Shown: one piece after another, positions 15,907-22,655 of the stretch
Layout: each line of letters starts with the position of its first letter
How positions within the stretch are numbered: position 1 is the stretch's first letter
Assembly: GCA_963708325.1 (NCBI GenBank)
Contig: OY970203.1
Coordinates: forward strand, 1,240,001 to 1,304,000
Source: G963708325 sp963708325
GTDB taxonomy: Bacteria > Actinomycetota > Thermoleophilia > Solirubrobacterales > 70-9
Length of the DNA: 64,000 nucleotides
Direction: 5' to 3'
Position numbers and translations under genes: made by a program
The notes under the pieces: generated by a model
What the model saw: the letters and a program-made list of their open reading frames with translations, nothing else
Told to the model about the DNA's origin: nothing
Database searches by the model: none

Positions 15907-16725
15907 TCAGGGGCGGGCCGGGACCTCCGGCTCGCCCAGCCCGTATGTGTCGTAGGCGCCGAAGCGCGAGAACGTCTTGTGATTGGGGCCGTGGAAGTCG
16001 GATGAGCCGGTCGGCACCAGGCCGCGCTCGCGGCAGAGGTCGAGCAGGAACTCTGTCTGATCACGGCCATGGGCCGGGTAGAAGCACTCGACCCCGTCGA
16101 CGTCGAGCGCCTCGATCAGGCGCCTGACCGCGGCCGGGTCCCCCACGTCCCAGAACGGATGGGCGACGACCGCCGACCCGCCGGCCTCGTGAATCAGATC
16201 CACCGCCTCGGCGGCGGTCGGCCAGCGGCGTGGCACGAACGCCTTCGCTCCTGGGACGAGGTATTCCGTGAAGAAGGCGTTCATCTCCTCCGGGCGCGCG
16301 CCGGCGGCGCGGGCGATGTGCGGCCGGCCCACGGAGAGCGCGTCCCCGGCCTCGGCGATCGCGTCGTCGAGGGTGAGATCGAAGCCGTGCGCGCGTAGGC
16401 GGTCGACGATCTCGCCGGCGCGCTCCACCCGCTCGCGCTGGGCGCGCTCGCAGGCCGGCGAGATCGCCTCGAGGTCGATCCAGTAGCCGAGCACGTGGAG
16501 ATCGTCGGCGTACTCGTGCACGCACGACATCTCCGTTGCGGGGACCAGCTGGATCCCGGCTTCGCCCGCGGTCGTCGTCGCCTCCGTCACGCCGGCGACG
16601 GCGTCGTGATCGGTGAGGGCCAGGGTCGTTACGCCGGCCGCCACGGCGGCCTCGACCACCTTTGCGGGCGGCAGCTCGCCGTCCGAGACCGTCGAATGCG
16701 CCTGCAGCTCGATCACGAGGCCCAC
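15907..16725 (-). CDS. PHP-domain phosphoesterase (RNase AM / YciV-like)
   Basis: 272 residues. The PHP metal motifs are visible: LQAHSTVSDG (His10), TDHD (38-41), a Glu in ATEMSC (~69), HPFWDV and SSDFHG near the C-terminus. Homologues such as E. coli YciV hydrolyse 3',5'-nucleoside bisphosphates and trim RNA 5' ends. If that holds here, the enzyme would remove the pAp left from PAPS use, which fits the sulfate genes nearby; this link is inference. It converges on the 15306 gene with 4 bases between stops. Confidence 0.86.
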   Translation of the reverse strand: MGLVIELQAHSTVSDGELPPAKVVEAAVAAGVTTLALTDHDAVAGVTEATTTAGEAGIQLVPATEMSCVHEYADDLHVLGYWIDLEAISPACERAQRERVERAGEIVDRLRAHGFDLTLDDAIAEAGDALSVGRPHIARAAGARPEEMNAFFTEYLVPGAKAFVPRRWPTAAEAVDLIHEAGGSAVVAHPFWDVGDPAAVRRLIEALDVDGVECFYPAHGRDQTEFLLDLCRERGLVPTGSSDFHGPNHKTFSRFGAYDTYGLGEPEVPARP

Positions 16726-16779
16726 ACGCTACCCGGCGAGCGGGGACCCCTAGAGCGTTTCGCCGCCGAATGTTCCTGG

Positions 16780-16785
16780 GATACT
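16780..16785 (+). promoter_or_regulatory. -10 box GATACT for the carboxylase alpha gene
   Basis: GATACT ends 10 nt before ATG 16796; a very short or absent leader is predicted. No ribosome-binding site is visible. Confidence 0.5.
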
Positions 16786-16795
16786 GCCGCCGCCC

Positions 16796-18577
16796 ATGTT
16801 CGAGAAGGTTCTCGTCGCCAACCGGGGGGAGATCGCGATCCGCGTGATGCGGACGCTGACGGAGATGGGGATCGTCTCCGTGGGCGTGTACTCCGAGGCC
16901 GACCGCGAGGCGCCCCACGTGCGCGAGGCCGACGAGGCCTACCTGCTCGGCCCGCCATCGCCCGCCGAGAGCTATCTGGCGATCGAGCGCATCCTCGAGG
17001 TAGCCGGCGAGGCGGGCGCCGCGGCGATCCATCCCGGCTACGGCTTCCTCGCCGAGAACGCCGCCTTCGCCGCCGCCTGCGAGAAGGCAGGAATCGTCTT
17101 CATCGGGCCGCCGGCCTCCGCGATCGAGGCGATGGGGTCGAAGACCAGGGCCCGCGAGATCATGTCGGAGGCGGGCGTGCCGATCGTTCCGGGGACGACC
17201 GCCCCGGTCAAGGACGTCGCCGCGGCGAAGAAGGAGGCCAAGGAGATCGGCTACCCGGTTGCCTGCAAGGCCGCCGGGGGAGGGGGCGGCAAGGGATTCC
17301 GCGTGGCCGCCTCCGAGGACGAGATCGAGGAGGCCTTCGAGGGCGCGTCGCGCGAGGGCGAGAAGTTCTTCTCCGACCCGACCGTCTACATCGAGCGCTA
17401 TCTGGAGGACCCCCGCCACGTCGAGGTCCAGGTGCTCGCCGACTCGCACGGCAACGTCGTCCACCTTGGCGAGCGCGACTGCTCGATCCAGCGTCGCCAC
17501 CAGAAGCTGATCGAGGAGGCGCCGGGGCCGCAGGTCGACGAGCACATGCGTGAGCAGATCGGGCGGATCGCGAAGGAGGCGGCGCGGGCGGTCGGCTACC
17601 GTTCCGCCGGGACGGTCGAGGGCCTCCAGGTCGAGGGCGACTACTTCTTCTTGGAGATGAACACGCGTGTGCAGGTCGAGCACTGCGTCACCGAGATGGT
17701 CACGGGCGTGGACATCGTCCGCGAGCAGGTCCTGATTGCCGACGGAGAGGAGCTCTCGGTCTTCCAGGAGGCCGTCGAGCTGCGCGGCCACTCAATCGAG
17801 TGCCGGATAAACGCCGAAGCCGCGCACAAGAAGTTCGCCCCCGCGCCCGGCAGGATCACCAGCTACCGTGAGCCGGCCGGCCCGGGGGTCCGGGTCGACT
17901 CCGGCGTCGAGGCGGGGTCCGAGGTCGCCCCGCTCTACGACCCGATGGTCGCCAAGCTGATCGTCTGGGACGTCGACCGCGAGCGGGCGACGGCGCGGAT
18001 GCTGCGCGCCCTCGGCGAGTACGAGATCGGCGGGCTCACGACGCTGATCCCGTTCCACCGGGCGATCCTCTCCACCGATCAGTGGCGTCGCGGCGAGACC
18101 TGCCGCGACCTGCTCGAGGACCCCGACTGGCTCAAGTCGCTGAAGCCCGAGGTGCCGGAACCCGCTGGAGGCGGACGCGAAGGGGAGCACTCCGGCGGCG
18201 ATGTGGAGCGCACCGAGCGCGCCTACCAAGTCGAGGTCGGGCGCCGCCTGTTCGATGTCAAGGTGATCGGGCCGCCGGGCGCGGGTACCGGCGACGGCGC
18301 CACGCCCGGGGCACGGCGGCCGCCGAAGCGGGAGCGTGGCGGCGGCGGGGCGGGCGGCGGCGACACGGAGGCGCTCGCATCCCCACTGCAGGGGACCGTG
18401 CTCAAGGTGGCCGTCGAGAAGGGCCAGGAGGTCGACGAGGGGGCCCTGATCTGCGTCGTCGAGGCGATGAAGATGGAGAACGAGATCACCGCGCACCGCG
18501 CCGGAAAGGTGGCGGAGCTGAACGTCGCCGAGGGCGCCCCGGTGGCCAGCGGAGACGTGATCGCGGTGATCAAATGA
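16796..18577 (+). CDS. accA3: Acyl-CoA carboxylase alpha subunit (biotin carboxylase + biotin carrier)
   Basis: 593 residues. N-terminal biotin carboxylase: FEKVLVANRGEIAIRVMRT, HPGYGFLAEN, the Gly-rich ATP loop KAAGGGGGKGFR and the EMNTRVQVEH catalytic segment. A Gly/Pro/Arg-rich linker (~470-525) leads to a biotinyl domain with EAMKMENE, Lys559 being the biotinylation site. It carboxylates biotin with bicarbonate and ATP and hands CO2 to a beta subunit, presumably the one at 4971. Length and domain order match actinobacterial AccA. The linker is unusually rich in Gly and charged residues. Confidence 0.95.
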   Translation: MFEKVLVANRGEIAIRVMRTLTEMGIVSVGVYSEADREAPHVREADEAYLLGPPSPAESYLAIERILEVAGEAGAAAIHPGYGFLAENAAFAAACEKAGIVFIGPPASAIEAMGSKTRAREIMSEAGVPIVPGTTAPVKDVAAAKKEAKEIGYPVACKAAGGGGGKGFRVAASEDEIEEAFEGASREGEKFFSDPTVYIERYLEDPRHVEVQVLADSHGNVVHLGERDCSIQRRHQKLIEEAPGPQVDEHMREQIGRIAKEAARAVGYRSAGTVEGLQVEGDYFFLEMNTRVQVEHCVTEMVTGVDIVREQVLIADGEELSVFQEAVELRGHSIECRINAEAAHKKFAPAPGRITSYREPAGPGVRVDSGVEAGSEVAPLYDPMVAKLIVWDVDRERATARMLRALGEYEIGGLTTLIPFHRAILSTDQWRRGETCRDLLEDPDWLKSLKPEVPEPAGGGREGEHSGGDVERTERAYQVEVGRRLFDVKVIGPPGAGTGDGATPGARRPPKRERGGGGAGGGDTEALASPLQGTVLKVAVEKGQEVDEGALICVVEAMKMENEITAHRAGKVAELNVAEGAPVASGDVIAVIK

Positions 18578-18694
18578 CGTCCGCCACGACGCGCCCGGGG
18601 CCGTGATCGACGCCCCGGAGAGGGAGATCCCTTCTGCTAGGCTTCCGCGCTCTTGGCCGTGGGGAGGCGGCTCGATGAGAGGAGTCCCCGAAGC

Positions 18695-18892
18695 ATGAGG
18701 CAAGTCATCGCGTACCTTGACCCCGGCAGCGGGAGCATGCTGCTCCAGATGCTGCTGGGCGGGATCGCCGGCGCCGCCGTTGCCCTGAAGATGTTCGGCA
18801 AGAAGGTGGTGCGGACGCTGATGTTCTGGAAGCGGGACGACGGCGAGACCGCCGAGCCCGCCGGCGCCAAGCCCAAGACAGAGAACGAGTAG
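18695..18892 (+). CDS. Tiny membrane protein of the YLDPGSGS family
   Basis: 65 residues from ATG 18695, chosen over an upstream in-frame start at 18653 because AGAGGAG (18678-18684) precedes it and the conserved sequence begins here. It opens MRQVIAYLDPGSGSMLLQML, then one hydrophobic helix rich in Gly/Ala, then a KMFGKKV basic stretch and a charged tail. I recognise similar 'DPGSGS' mini-proteins next to polysaccharide-modifying genes, but their role is undescribed as far as I know. It is the first gene of the cassette that runs to 24809. Confidence 0.75.
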   Translation: MRQVIAYLDPGSGSMLLQMLLGGIAGAAVALKMFGKKVVRTLMFWKRDDGETAEPAGAKPKTENE

Positions 18893-18935
18893 CGAACGGG
18901 GCCACGGGCCCCGCAGTCCGGCTCGACCGGCCCAG

Positions 18936-20378
18936 ATGTCCCCCAGCGAGCACACCGTTCGAATCGAGCCGGGATCGTTCCGCGATCCGGACAGCCGGGT
19001 CTTCGTTTCGCCCGAGGGCGTCTACCGGGTGCTCAGCCCCGACGGCCTCGAGGACTGGCGCGCGCTCGCGTCGTCCGAGCTCTTCGAGCGCAGCGTCAAG
19101 GAGGGCTCGCTCGTCGAGACCGAGGAGGCGGACGGCGCGGACGGCCTGCTCGACAGCGCACCCGGGCTGTCCGAGGCGCTGGTCAAGGGCTCCGCGGCGG
19201 TGCTTCGCCACGAGCGGATCCCGTTCGTCTCCTATCCCTACGAGTGGACCTTCAGCATGCTCCAGGACGCCGCCCTGGTCACGCTCGACCTGCTGCTCGG
19301 GTCGCTCGACGAGGGAATGATGCTCAAGGACGCCACCCCCTACAACGTCCAGTGGCGGGGGTCGCGACCGGTGTTCGTGGACGTCGGGTCGTTCGAGCGG
19401 CTGCGCGAGGGCGAGCCGTGGGCCGGCTACCGGCAGTTCTGCATGCAGTTCCTCTATCCGCTGCTGATGCAGGCCTACCGCGACGTCGACTTCCATCCCT
19501 GGCTGAGGGGCACGATCGACGGCATCACTCCGAGCGAGGCCAACCAGATCTTCTCCTTCCGCGACAGATTGCGGCGCGGGGTGTTCACACACGTGTACCT
19601 GCACTCGCGGCTCGAGCGGCGCTACGACGCAGCAAAAGGCGGCGAGGTCAAGCAGCAGATGCGCAAGGCGAAGTTCAAGACAGAGCTGATCCGCCACAAC
19701 GTCGAGAGCCTGCGCAAGTTGGTCGCACGCCTGGAGTGGAAGCCCGGCGCCACCGCCTGGACCGGCTACCGGGAGCAGAACACCTACACCGACGAGGAGG
19801 CCGAGCTGAAGGCCGACTTCGTCCGGCGCGCCGCCGGCGGGCGGCGCTGGGAGCTCGTCTGGGACCTCGGCTGCAACGACGGCGCCTATGCCAGGCTCTT
19901 GGCCGAGTCGGCCCGCTACGTGGTGGCCTGCGACCTCGACCACGCCACCGTGGACGGCCTCTATCGCGCCCTGCGGGAGGAGCAGAGCACGAACGTCCTC
20001 CCGCTCGTGGCGAACCTCGCCGATCCCTCGCCGGGGCTCGGCTGGCGCGGGCTGGAGCGCCGCCGGATGGAGGACAGGGGGACCCCGGACCTGACCCTCG
20101 CGCTGGCCCTGATCCATCACTTGGCGATCACGGCGAACGTGCCGGTGCGCGAGTTCGTGGACTGGCTTCGCGGCCTCGACACCGCGCTCGTGATCGAGTT
20201 CCCGAAGCGCGAGGACCCGATGGTCGAGCTGCTGCTCTCGGGCAAGCGTGAGGACGCGAACCCCGACTACGAGATCGAGAGCTTCGAGCGGGCGCTGGGG
20301 GACGCGTTCGAGATCGGGGAGCGGGAGGAGCTCCCCTCGGGCACAAGGGTCCTCTACTCGGCTCGTCCGAAGAGTTGA
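18936..20378 (+). CDS. NoeA-like SAM-dependent methyltransferase with kinase-like N-terminal motif
   Basis: 480 residues. The C-terminal half is a class I methyltransferase with VWDLGCNDGAY (308-318) as the SAM loop, an acidic Asp after the second strand (ACDLDHATV) and LALALIHHL. The N-terminal half has FVSYPYEWTFSMLQDAALVT, then LKDATPYNVQWRG (Asp132-x4-Asn137) and VFVDVGSF (Asp149-x-Gly151). This order and spacing recall the catalytic and metal-binding loops of aminoglycoside/LPS kinase-like folds. Similar proteins are annotated as NoeA-like nodulation methyltransferases. Its stop overlaps the TTG start of the next gene (TTGA). The methyltransferase is sure; kinase-like ancestry is my inference. 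Confidence 0.82.
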   Translation: MSPSEHTVRIEPGSFRDPDSRVFVSPEGVYRVLSPDGLEDWRALASSELFERSVKEGSLVETEEADGADGLLDSAPGLSEALVKGSAAVLRHERIPFVSYPYEWTFSMLQDAALVTLDLLLGSLDEGMMLKDATPYNVQWRGSRPVFVDVGSFERLREGEPWAGYRQFCMQFLYPLLMQAYRDVDFHPWLRGTIDGITPSEANQIFSFRDRLRRGVFTHVYLHSRLERRYDAAKGGEVKQQMRKAKFKTELIRHNVESLRKLVARLEWKPGATAWTGYREQNTYTDEEAELKADFVRRAAGGRRWELVWDLGCNDGAYARLLAESARYVVACDLDHATVDGLYRALREEQSTNVLPLVANLADPSPGLGWRGLERRRMEDRGTPDLTLALALIHHLAITANVPVREFVDWLRGLDTALVIEFPKREDPMVELLLSGKREDANPDYEIESFERALGDAFEIGEREELPSGTRVLYSARPKS

Positions 20379-22612
20379 CGAGCTCCGCAGACGAGGCGCG
20401 CGCGGCCCGCCGCGATGCGCGGGCCGCCGATCGGCAACGCCGCGCGAGGACGCCGGAGCGCGCAGTTGCCGTGCCCGAGGCGCCCTCCCTGCTGGTCGGG
20501 GCGCTTCACCTCGGCGCCCTCTGGGCGCTCGCCTTCGTGCAGCCGCTGCTCGACCTGCTCGGCCGCAACGCCGACTTCTTCGTCGCCCGCCACAACACCC
20601 GCGCCGACATCCTCGTGTTCGCGATCGGCTTCACGCTGCTGCCGCCGCTGGCGATGCTGCTGGTCGAGGCGGTGGCGCAGCGAATCCGGCCCGCGCTGCG
20701 CTGGGCGATCCACCTGGTGCTCGTCGCGGCGCTGTCGACGGCGCTGCTGCTGCAGCTGCTCAAGGACAACTTCTTCTCCGGCCCCGCCGGCCTTCTGATC
20801 GTGCTGGCGATCGGGCTCGGCGTCGCGCTCGCCTTCGCCTACGCCCGCACGCGCTTCGTGCCCTCGCTGCTAACCGTGCTGTCGCCGGCGCCGCTCGTCT
20901 TCCTGGCGATCTTCCTGCTGTCCTCCGACGTCTCCAAGCTCGTCCTCCCCCAGAAGACGGTGAGGGCGTCCGCCGTGCGCGTCCACGCACGCACGCCGGT
21001 GATCGTCGTTTCGTTCGACGAGCTGCCGGTCAGCTCGCTGATGGACGCGAACCGCCGCATCGACCCGAAGGCGTACCCGCACTTCGCCGAGCTCGCCCGC
21101 CAGGCGACCTGGTATCGCAACAACACCTCGGTGGCGGACTTCACCTCCCGGGCGATCCCGGCGATCCTCACCGGGAAGAACCCCGGCTACTCGCGGCTGC
21201 CGATCGCCTCCGACCAGCCCGACAACCTGTTCACGCTGCTCGGCAGGACCTACCGAGTGCGGGCGCGGGAGACCGAGACCGAGCTTTGCCCGCAATCCGT
21301 GTGCGGCGGCAAGACCGGCGTGATCGGCGAGGGAAGCGAGCAGACCCAGAGCTTCGGAACGCGGCTGCACAACCTGTGGTCGGACCTCAGCCTCGTCTCC
21401 GAGCACCTGCTGCTGCCCGACTCGCTCGCCGACAAGCTGCCCTCCGTCGACCAGACCTTCGCGAACTTCCGCACCGGGGGCATCGACAAGCCGGTCTCGG
21501 CGCCCAATCCGCGCAAGCGCGTCGCCCGCCGCGGCGGCAACATCGCCACGGCGGCGGGCGAGAACCGCAAGCAGATCTTCGACCAGTTCCTGGCCTCGAT
21601 CGACGACCACCTGCGCTCGCTCTACTTCCTCTACTGGAACATCCCCCACTTCCCCTGGCAGTACCTGCCGACAGGCCAGCAGTACCCCGTCTCGCCCACT
21701 ATCGATCGGGAGGCCTTCCGGTCGGGCGCCGGCGACGTGCGCTGGACCAGCGATCGCTACCTCGTCGACCACGCGCTGCAGCGCCATCTGCTCCAGACCG
21801 GGTACGCCGACTACCTGCTCGGGCAGCTGATCGCGAAGCTGCGGCGGCTCGGCATCTGGGACCGGGCGCTCGTCGTGATCACGGCCGACCACGGCATCGC
21901 CTTCGAGCCCGGCCAGTACCGGCGCGTCTCCGACGACGCCAACCTCGCCGAGACGACGTCGGTGCCGCTTTTGATCAAGCTCCCGCATCAGCATCGCGGG
22001 CGGATCGTCGACGCCCACTCTTGCGACACCGACATCCTGCCCCGGATCGCCCAGGCGCTGCACGTGCGTCTGCCGTGGGAGACGGACAGCTGCCCCGCGG
22101 ACGAGGTCGACGTGGACAACAAGTTCGGCCGCCGACTGGTCATGCCGCTGGACGAGTACGTCCGCGAGCGCGACGCCAAGGTCGCGCGCAACGCCCGCCT
22201 GTTCGGGTCCGACGCGGGCCCGGACGCCCGCTATCGCAGCGGCCCGAGCCGCTGGCTGATCGGCAGGCGCGTGTCAGCGCTCGCCGCCGAGCGGCCGTCC
22301 GGCGCGCACGCGGCGCTGGACCACGCCGACCGCTACCGCACGCTCGACACGCAAAGCGACAGCATCCCGATCCTGCTGCAGGGCTCGATCTCCGGGAAGG
22401 CCAGCGGCGGCGCCGCGCTGGCGTTCGCGGTCAACGGCAGGATCGCCGCGGTGGGCCAGACCTACGACCTCGGCGACGAGATTCGCTTCCTGGCGATGAT
22501 CCCGCCCTCCTCGCTGGTGCCCGGCCACAACGACATCGAGGTCTATCGCGTCCATCGCGGCAGCGGCAGGGTGCGGCTCGAGCCGCTCGGCGGCACCGGC
22601 GGCGGATCATGA
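20375..22612 (+). CDS. Sulfatase-fold membrane enzyme, LtaS/phosphoglycerol-transferase-like, copy A
   Basis: 745 residues from TTG 20375, which overlaps the previous stop. After a basic ~35-residue N-terminus come about five membrane helices (~37-185), then an extracytoplasmic alkaline-phosphatase-superfamily domain: Asp215 in VVSFDELP (first metal), Thr257 in ADFTSRAIPAILTG (the nucleophile position of sulfatases and lipoteichoic acid synthases) and TADHGIAF (second metal site). A ~150-residue beta-rich C-terminal part follows. Such enzymes move phosphoglycerol or phosphoethanolamine groups or hydrolyse sulfate/phosphate esters outside the cell. The substrate is unknown. A paralogue follows directly. 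Confidence 0.87.
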   Translation: MTSSADEARAARRDARAADRQRRARTPERAVAVPEAPSLLVGALHLGALWALAFVQPLLDLLGRNADFFVARHNTRADILVFAIGFTLLPPLAMLLVEAVAQRIRPALRWAIHLVLVAALSTALLLQLLKDNFFSGPAGLLIVLAIGLGVALAFAYARTRFVPSLLTVLSPAPLVFLAIFLLSSDVSKLVLPQKTVRASAVRVHARTPVIVVSFDELPVSSLMDANRRIDPKAYPHFAELARQATWYRNNTSVADFTSRAIPAILTGKNPGYSRLPIASDQPDNLFTLLGRTYRVRARETETELCPQSVCGGKTGVIGEGSEQTQSFGTRLHNLWSDLSLVSEHLLLPDSLADKLPSVDQTFANFRTGGIDKPVSAPNPRKRVARRGGNIATAAGENRKQIFDQFLASIDDHLRSLYFLYWNIPHFPWQYLPTGQQYPVSPTIDREAFRSGAGDVRWTSDRYLVDHALQRHLLQTGYADYLLGQLIAKLRRLGIWDRALVVITADHGIAFEPGQYRRVSDDANLAETTSVPLLIKLPHQHRGRIVDAHSCDTDILPRIAQALHVRLPWETDSCPADEVDVDNKFGRRLVMPLDEYVRERDAKVARNARLFGSDAGPDARYRSGPSRWLIGRRVSALAAERPSGAHAALDHADRYRTLDTQSDSIPILLQGSISGKASGGAALAFAVNGRIAAVGQTYDLGDEIRFLAMIPPSSLVPGHNDIEVYRVHRGSGRVRLEPLGGTGGGS
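20762..20838 (+). repeat. 77-nt nearly identical patch, copy A
   Basis: Matches 22977-23053 at 76 of 77 positions (one t/g difference) although the two host genes are clearly more diverged elsewhere. It encodes the membrane segment around KDNFFSGPAGLLIVLAIGLG. It is a sign of recent duplication with local gene conversion, or of strong constraint. Confidence 0.8.
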
Positions 22613-22655
22613 CCCCCACCTTCCAGACGCCTCACGCCGAGCGTTCGGCGCCAAC
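22606..22655 (-). repeat. 50-nt dispersed hairpin repeat, copy 2
   Basis: Inverse orientation relative to copy 1 (12764-12813), 45 of 50 positions identical. It fills the whole gap between the two sulfatase-fold genes: it covers the stop codon of copy A and ends at the base before the ATG of copy B. The hairpin core CGCC-GA-ACGC-TCG-GCGT-GA-GGCG is intact on the minus strand. Confidence 0.75.

Noticed and set aside
18574..18606. 10-codon reading frame overlapping the carboxylase alpha stop (ATGA)
   Set aside because: Too short and without any supporting feature beyond the overlap.
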